From Bradyrhizobium sp. sBnM-33 (GTDB taxonomy: Bacteria; Pseudomonadota; Alphaproteobacteria; Rhizobiales; Xanthobacteraceae), in contig NZ_CP136624.1 of NCBI RefSeq assembly GCF_032917945.1, positions 3,348,001-3,412,000 on the forward strand: 64,000 nucleotides of DNA. Reading direction: 5' to 3'. Shown piece by piece: positions 16,653 through 25,278 of the stretch. How positions within the stretch are numbered: position 1 is the first letter of the stretch; each line of letters starts with the position of its first letter. The position numbers and the translations under genes were made by a program. The notes beneath the pieces are model-generated. The model did no database searches. It was not told the DNA's origin and saw nothing but the letters and a program-made list of their open reading frames with translations.

Positions 16653-17567
16653 CTACCTTCCCAGCCTGGTCAGCGCCGTGCGCTTGTGCTCCTCCATCAG
16701 CATCGCCACGAATGCGGTTACCTTGGGCGGGCGGAAACGCGCGGCCGGGTAAACGGCATGGATGCCGCCGGCCGGAAGCGTCCATAGCGGCAGCACGCGG
16801 ATCAGCCGGCCGGCCCTGATGTCTTCGGTGACCAGGAAATCGGGCAACACGGCGAGACCCGCGCCGGCGAGGGTCGCGGCGAGAACTGCCGGAGTTGTAT
16901 TGATGGTCAGCGTTTGCTTCATGCGAACCGCCTGCCGGTCAAAATCGTTCTTGGTAAAGTGCCATTGCAGCGGCTCCTTGAGCGCGCCGTTGGTAACGAA
17001 TGGCAGGGATGCCAGGTCTTTCGGCTGCACTATGGCGCCTCTCTTGACGATGCCCGGTGCGGCCACCAGCAATTGCCGAAAACTCCCAATCCGCCTGGCC
17101 TGCAGGTTCGAGTCGTCGAGCCAGCCGACGCGGATCGAGAGGTCGATCTGGTTCGCAACGAGGTCGATCTTGCTGTCGGCCAGTATCAAGTCGACCCGAC
17201 AGGCCGGATGATTTCGCGAAAACGCCGCTGCCAGCCGCGCAAGCGTGCATGAGCCATAATCGTTTGGAGCAGCGATCCGCAGAAGTCCCATCGGCTCCGC
17301 ATTCGTCTGAGCTAGTTCCGCGAACGCGTTTTCAGCTTCACGCAAGATCATGACGCATCGCGCGTGAAGCAAGCGGCCGGCTTCCGTAGGCTCAACACGC
17401 CTGGTGGTGCGAACCAGCAGGCCGGTTTTGAGTTCCTGCTCGAGCTTGGCGACTTGCTGGCTGACCACGGTCTTCGTGATGCCGAGCCGATCCGCTGCGC
17501 GGGTAAAGGAAGCTGCGTCCACGACAGCCGCAAAGTAGGCCAGGCGGTTGAGATTGATCGATTCCAT
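16653..17567 (-). CDS. LysR-family transcriptional regulator
   Basis: The 304-residue LysR protein has its HTH at residues 5-65 (FTRAADRLGITKTVVSQQVA, then TEAGRLLHAR) and an effector domain from about 90 (GLLRIAAPNDYGSCTLA). It belongs to a different LysR branch from the three paralogues at 7-13 kb. It is divergent from the DsbA-family gene at 17688, with a 120-base AT-rich intergenic region containing dyads, so it probably controls that gene and perhaps the MBL-fold gene after it. Confidence 0.9.
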   Translation of the reverse strand: MESINLNRLAYFAAVVDAASFTRAADRLGITKTVVSQQVAKLEQELKTGLLVRTTRRVEPTEAGRLLHARCVMILREAENAFAELAQTNAEPMGLLRIAAPNDYGSCTLARLAAAFSRNHPACRVDLILADSKIDLVANQIDLSIRVGWLDDSNLQARRIGSFRQLLVAAPGIVKRGAIVQPKDLASLPFVTNGALKEPLQWHFTKNDFDRQAVRMKQTLTINTTPAVLAATLAGAGLAVLPDFLVTEDIRAGRLIRVLPLWTLPAGGIHAVYPAARFRPPKVTAFVAMLMEEHKRTALTRLGR

Positions 17568-17608
17568 ACCTCACCTTCGGAAACATATTGTAAGTTATTA
17601 GCACACAG

Positions 17609-17623
17609 TATGTACCATTACAT
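17609..17623. promoter_or_regulatory. Dyad in the LysR/DsbA divergent intergenic region
   Basis: ATGTA-CCAT-TACAT is a perfect short inverted repeat (17610-17623) in the AT-rich gap between the divergent LysR and DsbA-family genes. A looser ACATA...TATGT pair spans 17583-17613. These are candidate LysR operator sites by position only. Confidence 0.35.
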
Positions 17624-17687
17624 GCTATTTATCGACGAATAGAATTCGCCTATCCCGCCGTCAACGAAATCGACGGCGGGATTGAAC

Positions 17688-18320
17688 ATGCGCGTGACCT
17701 ATCTATTCGATCCGCTTTGCGGCTGGTGCTATGGCGCGCACCCCGCGCTGGAAGAACTCACCCGGCGGGATGATGTGGCGCTTGAGCTTGTGCCGACCGG
17801 TCTGTTCGCGGGCGAGGGGGCGCGCGCGATGGATGCGCAATTCGCGGCCTATGCCTGGCAGAACGATGAACGGATTGCGCGCCTCACGGGCCAACCCTTT
17901 TCCGAAATCTACCGCACCCACGTCCTGGGCAAGACCGGCGGCATGTTCGACTCGGCACCGGCAACCCTCGGCCTGGTCGCCGTGCGCGTCACTGAACCCA
18001 CTAGGGAGTTCGAAGCACTCAAGGCGATCCAGCATGCGCGCTATGTGGATGGACGCGACATTGGCAGCCTGCCCGAGGTCGGCGACATCCTTCAGTCGAT
18101 CGGAGTTCCCGCTGCGGCTGAACGCGTGCGAACGCCGGACGATGAACTGACGCTAGCCTACCGCCGGCAGATCGAGGCCGCACGGTCCGAGATGCAGCGG
18201 TTCGGCGTTTCCGGCGTTCCGGCACTGCTCGTGGGCGACGGTGCCGAACGTCGTCTGCTGCGCGGCAACCTCCTGTTCGGCCGCTTCGACCTTCTCGTTT
18301 CACAGCTGCAGGCCGCCTGA
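17688..18320 (+). CDS. DsbA-family (FrnE-like) thiol oxidoreductase
   Basis: The 210-residue protein has a thioredoxin fold with an inserted helical domain. The redox motif Cys-Gly-Trp-Cys is at residues 11-14 after strand RVTYLFDPL, and the cis-Pro loop is GVSGVPALLV near the C-terminus. There is no signal peptide, so it is cytosolic, like FrnE-type and 2-hydroxychromene-isomerase-like members. The partner is unknown. The ATG at 17688 has CGGCGGGA upstream. It lies across a divergent promoter from a LysR gene and 114 bases before the MBL-fold gene. Confidence 0.85.
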   Translation: MRVTYLFDPLCGWCYGAHPALEELTRRDDVALELVPTGLFAGEGARAMDAQFAAYAWQNDERIARLTGQPFSEIYRTHVLGKTGGMFDSAPATLGLVAVRVTEPTREFEALKAIQHARYVDGRDIGSLPEVGDILQSIGVPAAAERVRTPDDELTLAYRRQIEAARSEMQRFGVSGVPALLVGDGAERRLLRGNLLFGRFDLLVSQLQAA

Positions 18321-18434
18321 TCCCGCCAATCGGCAGTGCTCAAGGCTTCGCCGCTTTCACGTAGAGATCGCCGGATACTTCACTTGCCTGCCGGCAACGT
18401 TCAATCGTTTCGCAAAGACCCAATGGAGATCCAG

Positions 18435-19334
18435 ATGTACACTCGGAGAGATATCGTGATGACAACCCTTGCGGCCAGCGCAACAGCCGTCCTTGCCTCA
18501 GCGGAGTTCGGCCATGCCGCCGAATCCAAATTGAGCTGGAAGCATTTCCCGGCGGGTCCCAACGGATTCTTCCGCGCCCCGGTGCTGTTATCCGGCCCGA
18601 CCGAAGCCGTTCTGATCGACGGCGGCTTCAATTATCCAGATGGCCGCGCGTTGGCCGACGCGATCAAGGCGACCGGCAAGAAGCTCACTGCGATCTACAT
18701 CAGCCAGTCGGATCCAGACTACTACTTCAGCCTTAAACCGGTTCGCGACGCCTTTCCGGGTGTGAAGGTGATCGCCGCCGCGGCGACGCTCGAAGCGATC
18801 AAGGGCAATGTCGAGAAGAAGCTTGCCGTATGGGGACCGCAGCTCAAGGAGAACGGCCCGCAGACCCTCTCCGATGTCGTTCTGCCAGAGGCGTTTGACG
18901 GTCCATCTCTGACGGTCGACGGCGAGACCGTCGAAATCATCGCCGCGGAAGGTCTGGCCAACCGTCGCTATCTTTGGGTGCCATCACTCAAAGCTGTTTT
19001 CGGCGGCGTCATGATCTTCTCAGGCGTCCACGTCTGGACCGCCGACACGCCGACAGCGGATATACGCGCTGCCTGGATCGCAAACCTCGACAAGATCGCC
19101 GCGCGCAAGCCGGCCGTCGTCGTGGCCGGCCATATGAAGCCTGATGCGGCAACCGATCTTTCAGGCGTTCAACACACCAAAGCCTATCTGGTCGCATTCG
19201 AAGAGGAATTGGCCAAGGCCAAGGACAGCGCGGCGCTGAAAGCTGCGATGGAAGCGCGGTTTCCCAATCTCGGGATGGGCGTCGCCCTCGACATCGGCTC
19301 CAAGGTCGCCAAAGGCGAAATGAAGTGGGGCTGA
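18435..19334 (+). CDS. Tat-exported metallo-beta-lactamase-fold protein with altered metal motif
   Basis: The 299-residue protein has a Tat-type leader (TRRDIVMTTLAASATAVLAS) and an MBL-fold body: VLIDGGFNYPDGRALADAI followed by IYISQSDPDYYFS at residues 88-99. In zinc-binding members this last position reads T-H-x-H-x-D-H. Here Ser90, Ser92 and Tyr97 replace the His residues, while both Asp positions remain. VVVAGH later keeps a His. Zinc binding is therefore doubtful, and the protein may be a divergent lactonase-like or non-catalytic member. The ATG at 18435 has GGAG six bases upstream; an ATG at 18423 is also in frame. Confidence 0.78.
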   Translation: MYTRRDIVMTTLAASATAVLASAEFGHAAESKLSWKHFPAGPNGFFRAPVLLSGPTEAVLIDGGFNYPDGRALADAIKATGKKLTAIYISQSDPDYYFSLKPVRDAFPGVKVIAAAATLEAIKGNVEKKLAVWGPQLKENGPQTLSDVVLPEAFDGPSLTVDGETVEIIAAEGLANRRYLWVPSLKAVFGGVMIFSGVHVWTADTPTADIRAAWIANLDKIAARKPAVVVAGHMKPDAATDLSGVQHTKAYLVAFEEELAKAKDSAALKAAMEARFPNLGMGVALDIGSKVAKGEMKWG

Positions 19335-19818
19335 TACGTGCGCCGATCTCAATGATCCGCGCCACTTCGTGAAGCCTCGTCGGACGAGAGCGGCCGCTAC
19401 CCGCTGGTCGCTCTCGCTCACGGCTTGCATTCTCCGGAGGCCGCCTCAGACGCCGCGGCGAGATCGATCAGTATCTCCCGCCAGGTGACGATGTAGACTC
19501 CGTCTCTGATTTTCAATAGCTGCTCTCGTCGCTTCCGCAAATTGCCCCTGCGCAGTCCATTCAGGTCCAGACGATCGGCTCGACCGAGGCTGCCTTGCTG
19601 CGGCGCCGACATGCGTTTGGGTCCCACAGTGATCGCGCCGGAGTCCAAGACGAAGCCGGTGAACCGGCGTATTTCTGATCTCCATCCAAGCCCCGGGGAC
19701 TAAAGCGGCTTGGTGATGGCAGCTATTGGCGTCGCGACGCTTACATCACCGCTAACGCCGACGCACGGATGCCCCGAACTTTCGTGAGTGCACAGATACG
19801 GGGAGCTAAATCGCGAAC
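19335..19818. other. Intergenic, possible decayed minus-strand frame
   Basis: A minus-strand frame at 19418-19648 (76 codons, ending in VTWREILIDLAAAS) is the best candidate. It has no recognisable family or Shine-Dalgarno, so no gene is called. The rest is featureless. Confidence 0.35.
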
Positions 19819-20607
19819 ATGAGATTCTCAGGAAAAACCGCTCTTATCACCGGGGGTGGGACCGGAATTGGCGCCGCTGTTGCGCGCCGCCTCGTATCCG
19901 AGGGTGCCAAGGTGGCGATCATGGGCCGCCGTCTAGAGCCACTTCGCGCCATCGCTGATGACGTTGGGTGCTTTGTGGTGCAGGGCGACGCCGCCGACGG
20001 TGAGGCCGTGCGGGGGGCACTCGAGCAGATCCATCGCCAATTCGGTCCAGTCGACATTCTGATCGCCAACGCCGGCGGGCACGGCGTCGGCCCAACGATC
20101 TCCATGAGCGATCAGAATTGGGCGCTTGCGACACGGCTCAATCTGGATACGGCGTTCGTTTGCGCCCGCGAGAGCCTTCCCGATCTGATCGAGCGGAGAG
20201 GGGCCATTGTGATCGTCGCGTCGATCGCCGGCCTGTTTGCAGGACCCCAGGCGGCCGGATATGTGACGATGAAGCACGCCTGTATCGGGCTCGGCAAGTC
20301 GCTTGCACGGGACTACGGTCGCCAGGGTGTGCGAACCAATATCGTCTGCCCGGGTTGGGTGGCGACAGCCATGGCCGACGAACAGATGCAGGTCGTCGTC
20401 GATAAGCATGGTCTTTCGTCGATCGACGAAGCGTATCGGCTGGTCACGAAGGACGTTCCGCTCGGCCGTCCAGCGACACCCGAGGAGGTTGCCAATGTGA
20501 TCTGCTTTGTCGCTTCGGATGAAGCCTCGGCAATGAACGGATCGATTTTGACCGTCGATGGCGGCGCCGCGGTTGTGGACCTCCCGACGCTGGCGTTTGT
20601 CGATTGA
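19819..20607 (+). CDS. Short-chain dehydrogenase/reductase
   Basis: The 262-residue classical SDR has TGGGTGIG at residues 9-16, a basic MGRR after beta-2 (suggesting NADP), NAGGHG, a catalytic Ser in VASIAGL and Tyr-x-x-x-Lys in YVTMK. The C-terminal SILTVDGG is standard. The substrate is unknown. It is followed after 15 bases by the MoaF-family gene and then a SnoaL-like gene, so the three probably form one transcript ending at the hairpin at 21836. Confidence 0.88.
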   Translation: MRFSGKTALITGGGTGIGAAVARRLVSEGAKVAIMGRRLEPLRAIADDVGCFVVQGDAADGEAVRGALEQIHRQFGPVDILIANAGGHGVGPTISMSDQNWALATRLNLDTAFVCARESLPDLIERRGAIVIVASIAGLFAGPQAAGYVTMKHACIGLGKSLARDYGRQGVRTNIVCPGWVATAMADEQMQVVVDKHGLSSIDEAYRLVTKDVPLGRPATPEEVANVICFVASDEASAMNGSILTVDGGAAVVDLPTLAFVD

Positions 20608-20622
20608 GTAGAGGGAAGAGGA

Positions 20623-21420
20623 ATGGAAGCAGAAGCAAACCGACCTGCCGATTGGAAGCATTTCGATGATTTTTCTGCCGGCATCGCGACCAATCGATTA
20701 CCCGTAACAGATGCGCTCTCCGGGCAGGTCTTCGACATTGTACTGAAGAGCGGGCGCAATATCAGGCTGCTGTTTGCTTCACCCGATAAAGTAGAGTGGA
20801 GCGAAGGCAGCGAAGCGAGCGCAGACTGGTACGAGGCGCTTTCGGTCGCGCCTGACGTGTTCTTCATCAACATGACGTTTTCTGCGCGACCGCGCGAGGA
20901 CGAGGCCTTTGTCGTCAACGTCAAGACGCGTCGTGTGTTGTCGGTACGTGAGCGCGTCCGCGATGCGGCCGAGGCCCCCGGCGAGCCACGTGTAGCGCAA
21001 GTTTACACACCTGGTATTCTCGGCACCTCCGCCGACACGCCCGGCGGCGTTGAGCCGGCACCGACCAGAGATTTGATTGGGCTTACCTCACACTATGAAT
21101 ACAGTCCCAATCACCTCTATGAGCATATCTACCTGAGTTCCGAGCGATACGCGTGGCAGAATCTGGTCGGCGTGCAGCGCGGCCAGGGCGACGTCGATCT
21201 GGCGACGACCTATAAATTCGACACCGACCAGTATGTGTTCGGTTTCCGCGAGTTCATCATCCCCGTAGCGTCGATCTTCTTCTACAATCTCGACGCCATG
21301 CGTTCGACAGGGAAGTTTCTCGGCGTGACCAGCCAGGGCGCGGTCGAAAACAAACCCGCCGGGGCATTCATCCAGATGAAATCCAGGACCATCTACGACG
21401 CCGGCAAGCAGCCGGTCTGA
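20623..21420 (+). CDS. MoaF-family protein
   Basis: The 265-residue protein resembles the MoaF family. An N-terminal lipocalin-like half has LSGQVFDIVLKSGRNIRLLF and DVFFINMTF, and a C-terminal half has YEYSPNHLYEHIYLSSERY and FREFIIPVASIFFYNLDAMR. MoaF was named for linkage to molybdenum-cofactor genes, but its biochemical role is unclear. Here it sits with an SDR and a SnoaL-like protein, not with cofactor genes, so a small-molecule-binding or tailoring role is equally possible. AGGGAAGAGG precedes the start. Confidence 0.8.
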   Translation: MEAEANRPADWKHFDDFSAGIATNRLPVTDALSGQVFDIVLKSGRNIRLLFASPDKVEWSEGSEASADWYEALSVAPDVFFINMTFSARPREDEAFVVNVKTRRVLSVRERVRDAAEAPGEPRVAQVYTPGILGTSADTPGGVEPAPTRDLIGLTSHYEYSPNHLYEHIYLSSERYAWQNLVGVQRGQGDVDLATTYKFDTDQYVFGFREFIIPVASIFFYNLDAMRSTGKFLGVTSQGAVENKPAGAFIQMKSRTIYDAGKQPV

Positions 21421-21434
21421 TCGGGACGAACGAC

Positions 21435-21824
21435 ATGAGCAAGAATTACGAGGCGATCAAGGCGCATTATGCTGCCTCGGATCGCAAGGACGTGGACGGC
21501 ATGATGGCCCCGATCACTGGGCAGACCGTGTGGACGGAGATGGCCGGTTTCCCGTACGCGGGCACCTATGTCGGCCCGGAGGCGATCATCGCCGGAGTGT
21601 TCAAGCGGATCGGCGAAGAGTGGGACGACTACTCGTTCTCGCTCGAGAGGCTTGCCGACGCCGGTTCGATCATCGTCGGCATGGGCACTTATACGGGACG
21701 GTTCAAGAGGACGGGAAGGACGATGAAGGCCCGCGTGGTCCATGTCTGGGACATGGAGGACGGCCAGGTCGTTCGCTTCGAGCAGTTCACCGACACGAAG
21801 CTCGTCGTTGAAGCGACGAATTAA
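21435..21824 (+). CDS. SnoaL/NTF2-like protein
   Basis: The 129-residue protein has the cone-shaped NTF2-like fold pattern: an N-terminal helix (NYEAIKAHYAASDRKDVDGM), then TVWTEMAGFPYAGTYVG, and strands VGMGTYTGRFKRTGR and VVHVWDMEDGQVVRFEQFTD. Members include polyketide cyclases, isomerases and non-catalytic binding proteins, so function is open. It begins 14 bases after the MoaF-family stop and is the last gene before a strong hairpin. Confidence 0.82.
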   Translation: MSKNYEAIKAHYAASDRKDVDGMMAPITGQTVWTEMAGFPYAGTYVGPEAIIAGVFKRIGEEWDDYSFSLERLADAGSIIVGMGTYTGRFKRTGRTMKARVVHVWDMEDGQVVRFEQFTDTKLVVEATN

Positions 21825-21835
21825 GTACGCTGGAA

Positions 21836-21868
21836 GAGATGCCGGCCTCCCATGGCGACCGGCATCTC
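21836..21868 (+). terminator. Hairpin after the SDR/MoaF/SnoaL gene row
   Basis: GAGATGCCGG and CCGGCATCTC form a perfect 10-bp inverted repeat with a 13-base loop, starting 12 bases after the SnoaL-like stop codon. No T-run follows, so it is a terminator-like or transcript-end-stabilising hairpin and not a classical intrinsic terminator. Confidence 0.5.
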
Positions 21869-22103
21869 CTCGCTGAACTCGCGCGTTTACGTCCTAGACG
21901 GCCGCGTCCGAGTCCAAGACGGGCTCCGTGCGTCGGGCCTAGTGTCTGATCGTTCTGCGCAGTCAACAAAAAATGCGCTGTGGCGTCCCTCCTCGGCGAG
22001 CGCTCGTTTCGCGCTTCAAGGGTAGGCGTTCGCCATGGCGAGAGCCAGACGCGCTGGAGATCGCTGAGCCGAAGGCGAGAGATTTTTCAGGGGAGGAAAC
22101 CTT

Positions 22104-23369
22104 ATGAAGTCGAGAAGTGCGTTCTTAGCTGTGATTGTCGGGACGCTGATGTCTTGCCTGACCAGCGCGGCGTATGCCGCAGATCCCAAGTGTGGCGCCA
22201 ATACCGGCAAGGCAGCTGCTGGCGAGCCGATCGTCATCGGCGGCATCGTCAGCATAACTGGCCCCGATAATTTCAGCTCCTCTGGCCTGGCGGCGGCCGC
22301 CTATTTCAAGTGCCTCAACGCCAATGGCGGCGTGAACGGACGCCCCATCAAGTATCTGCTCGAGGATGACGCCTGGAATCCAGAGCAGTCCTCGCAGGTT
22401 GCAGCCAAGCTCATCCGAGACCAAAAAGCAGTCGCCCTGGTCGGCAATATGAGCTTCGTCGATTGTGGCGCAAACCAGGGGCTTTACGAAAAGGAAGACA
22501 TCATGGTGATCGCCGGCGTCGGCGTGCCCCGTGACTGTTTCTTCCAGAAGAATTACGCACCGACCAATGCCGGCCCACGCGTCAGCAACACCAAAGCAGT
22601 GATGGATGTGGCGCAATCTTATCCTGGCAAGATCAAGCGCCTTGTCTGTATAGCGCCAAATATTCCGAACGTCGGCGAATGGTCGTGCACCGGAGCGGTC
22701 ACGTGGATCAAGAAGCAGGGCGGCGATGGAAAGATCATAACCTTTGACCCCGGTACTTTGGATGCCACCTCGATTATCCTTGAGGCGATGGCTTTCAAGC
22801 CGGACGTGATCAGCGTGGGGACGCCCAAAGGGATGGCGGTTCCCATCTTCGCGGCTGCAGAGGAACAGAGGCTGGCGGACAAGGTGCACTTCACGGGTCC
22901 GGCGTCGCTCTACAATTTGGATTTTCCCCGCGCAATCGGCAAATATTGGGACGGCAAGGTCACGGTCGACATGGAGTTGAAGGCCGCCGATGCCGGAACG
23001 CCGGATATGCAGAACTGGCTCGCGGTGATGGAGAAATATGGCAAGGCCTCGGATCCTCGCGACACGTTCTCTCAAGCCGGGTATCTCGCCGCTCGCGTCA
23101 CCGCAGAAACCCTGCTGAAGTTGGACCCCGCCAAGACTGACCGGGCGGCGGTGACGGCGGCCCTGCGGAACGTCAAGCGCTTCGAAAGCGATATGTTGTG
23201 CTCACCCTGGTACATCGGCGACGGTCCCCGCCACAACGCCAACCATGCAGGGCCCGTCTCGCTCGTGAAGGACGGCAAGCTGATGCCGAAGCCGACTTGC
23301 ATCGAGTCGGAAGATCCTGAACTTGACGACGTGCGCGCGTACGAGAAGACGATCGGCCTCGCGAAGTAA
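22104..23369 (+). CDS. Liv-type ABC transporter substrate-binding protein (system 1)
   Basis: The 421-residue protein has a signal peptide (MKSRSAFLAVIVGTLMSCLTSAAYA). A type I periplasmic-binding fold of the branched-chain amino acid/amide class follows: EPIVIGGIVSITGPDNFSSS, then CLNANGGVNGRPIKYLLEDD and VALVGNMSFVDCGANQGLY. In this class the ligands range from amino acids to aromatic acids and alcohols, so the Liv name says nothing about substrate. GGGGAGGAAACC lies just before the start. It is the first gene of a five-gene transporter operon (to 26701). Confidence 0.9.
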   Translation: MKSRSAFLAVIVGTLMSCLTSAAYAADPKCGANTGKAAAGEPIVIGGIVSITGPDNFSSSGLAAAAYFKCLNANGGVNGRPIKYLLEDDAWNPEQSSQVAAKLIRDQKAVALVGNMSFVDCGANQGLYEKEDIMVIAGVGVPRDCFFQKNYAPTNAGPRVSNTKAVMDVAQSYPGKIKRLVCIAPNIPNVGEWSCTGAVTWIKKQGGDGKIITFDPGTLDATSIILEAMAFKPDVISVGTPKGMAVPIFAAAEEQRLADKVHFTGPASLYNLDFPRAIGKYWDGKVTVDMELKAADAGTPDMQNWLAVMEKYGKASDPRDTFSQAGYLAARVTAETLLKLDPAKTDRAAVTAALRNVKRFESDMLCSPWYIGDGPRHNANHAGPVSLVKDGKLMPKPTCIESEDPELDDVRAYEKTIGLAK

Positions 23370-23375
23370 GTCAGT

Positions 23376-24239
23376 ATGCCCGATTTCGCGCCGTTTCTTG
23401 TCTCGGGTCTCGCGTTGGCCGCGACGTATGTACTCTCGGCCGTCGGTATCGTCGTGCTGTACCGGGCTTCAGGCGTGGTCAACTTTGCCCAGGGCGCCGT
23501 CGGCGCCCTGGCGGCCTTCATTTCCTGGTCGATCGTCGAGCGCGGCGGCCCGGAGGCCTTGTCATGGATTGTAGGCGTGGCCGTCGCCGCTGTTGTCTCG
23601 CTGGCCTATGGTCGCCTGATCGCGACGCGTCTGGTACACAGCGACCCGATCACGCGTGCGGTGGCAACACTCAGCTTTGCTCTGATATTGCTCGGCTTCA
23701 TGGGTTATCTCTGGGGAGAGGCGCCGCGTCGTCTTCGCCTGCCGACCGACACGATGGGCTTCGAACTTCTTGGCGTCCGTGTCACGTTGACGCGCGCCAT
23801 CGCCTTCGGGCTCGGGGTGCTGGTAACGGCCGTCGTCATGCTGTTTCTCGCGCGCAGCCGCATGGGTCTTCAGATGCGCGCTCTCGCCAGCAATCGTGAG
23901 CTCAGCGCGATGCTAGGAGTCCGCGTCTTTCGTATCGACGGTTGGGCCTGGGTTATCTCCGGCGTGCTGGCTGGGGTGAGCGGCGTGCTGCTCGCTGACC
24001 TGCAGCGGTTGAGCGGGCAATCTCTTACGTTCGCTGTCATCCCGGCTATCGCCGCTGCGGTCATCGGGCGTTTTTCGTCTCTTCCCGCGACAGTTGCGGG
24101 CGCCCTTGCGATCGGCGTCTGCGAGGCGCTTCTGACACCGGTGCCCGTCATAGGCCCGTTCCGCTCCGCGACTCCCTTCATCTTTGCCGTCGGCGCGATG
24201 CTGTGGATGCAGCGCAAACCCGTATTTGTGTACAGGTGA
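23376..24239 (+). CDS. Liv-type ABC transporter permease, LivH family (system 1)
   Basis: The 287-residue membrane protein has about eight hydrophobic segments and the LivH signature near the N-terminus (VVLYRASGVVNFAQGAVG). The conserved EAA-like loop, ALASNRELSAMLGVRVFRID, is at about residue 168. It forms the channel with the LivM-type protein encoded next. It starts six bases after the binding-protein stop. Confidence 0.9.
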   Translation: MPDFAPFLVSGLALAATYVLSAVGIVVLYRASGVVNFAQGAVGALAAFISWSIVERGGPEALSWIVGVAVAAVVSLAYGRLIATRLVHSDPITRAVATLSFALILLGFMGYLWGEAPRRLRLPTDTMGFELLGVRVTLTRAIAFGLGVLVTAVVMLFLARSRMGLQMRALASNRELSAMLGVRVFRIDGWAWVISGVLAGVSGVLLADLQRLSGQSLTFAVIPAIAAAVIGRFSSLPATVAGALAIGVCEALLTPVPVIGPFRSATPFIFAVGAMLWMQRKPVFVYR

Positions 24240-24246
24240 TCGTGAA

Positions 24247-25278
24247 GTGACCGATCGAAGTCTTGATGGAGTTTCGCTCGTCGTCTCCGGCCGATTACCA
24301 CTTCGGGAGATCGCTCTCTGCGTAAGCGCGCTCATTGCCCTCTGTTTTCTTCCGTCGCTCCTTAGCGGTTATTGGCTCCGTGTGCTGATTTCGGTCGCCG
24401 CACTCGTGGTCGCGAGCCTGAGCGTCAGCCTTCTTTTTGCGCAGCTTGGCATGGTTTCCCTTGCGCAGTTCGGCCTGCTCGGCGTCGGCGGGTGGTTCGC
24501 CTTGCGGATATCCCACGGAATCGGCGCGCCCTTCGAACTCGCGCTTCTGACCGGTGGAGCAGCGGCGGCTCTTGTCGGCCTGGTTGTCGGGCTGCCAGCT
24601 CTCAGGATGCGTGGGCTGTATCTTGCCATCATCACGTTGATGATGGCGGGCGCGATACAGGTGCTGATCAGTGCCTTTGGGTTTCCCGACGGCGGCACCG
24701 GCATTCTCGGCAAGAGCACGGGGAGCCGCGTCATGATGGCCCGCCCATTCCTTGCGCAAAGCGATCCGGCCTATTTCCGCTATGCCGTGGTCATCACGGC
24801 GCTCTGCTATCTCGTCGTCCTGGCGCATTTGCGCGGACGGCCCGGCCGCGCCTGGGCCATGATTCGACGGGGTGAAGTTTGCGCGCTGGCGGGAGGCGTC
24901 CACATCGTCGCGTACAAGGTCTGGGCCTTCGCCCTTGCCGGCTTCCTCGCGGGCGTTGCAGGAGGATTGCTCGCCGGCGGCGTAGGACAGCTCGACGGCA
25001 GCGCATTCCCGGCCAGCCAGTCAATCATGCTGTTTGCGTTGACGATTGTCGGGGGCGCCTATTCCTGGCTTGGACCAATCATCGCCGGGCTGTTGCTGCG
25101 AGCTTTCCCTGCATTGCTGAATGAATTTCATGTCGACGGCAATATCGCGACAATGCTTTTCGGGATTGGACTGCTGCACGCCCTGATGACCGCCCCGCAG
25201 GGCATTGCGGGTCAACTTGCCGATATGGTCCAGGCAGTTGCCCGACGCTTCAAACGCGAAGGAAGGGCACCCTCGTGA
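24247..25278 (+). CDS. Liv-type ABC transporter permease, LivM family (system 1)
   Basis: The 343-residue membrane protein has about ten hydrophobic segments with LivM motifs: AQLGMVSLAQFGLLGVGGWFA, GLPALRMRGLYLAIITL and GGAYSWLGPIIAGLLL. The GTG at 24247 was chosen because it follows the LivH-type stop by seven bases; the open frame extends further upstream inside the LivH gene. The 3' end overlaps the ATPase gene by four bases. Confidence 0.88.
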   Translation: MTDRSLDGVSLVVSGRLPLREIALCVSALIALCFLPSLLSGYWLRVLISVAALVVASLSVSLLFAQLGMVSLAQFGLLGVGGWFALRISHGIGAPFELALLTGGAAAALVGLVVGLPALRMRGLYLAIITLMMAGAIQVLISAFGFPDGGTGILGKSTGSRVMMARPFLAQSDPAYFRYAVVITALCYLVVLAHLRGRPGRAWAMIRRGEVCALAGGVHIVAYKVWAFALAGFLAGVAGGLLAGGVGQLDGSAFPASQSIMLFALTIVGGAYSWLGPIIAGLLLRAFPALLNEFHVDGNIATMLFGIGLLHALMTAPQGIAGQLADMVQAVARRFKREGRAPS

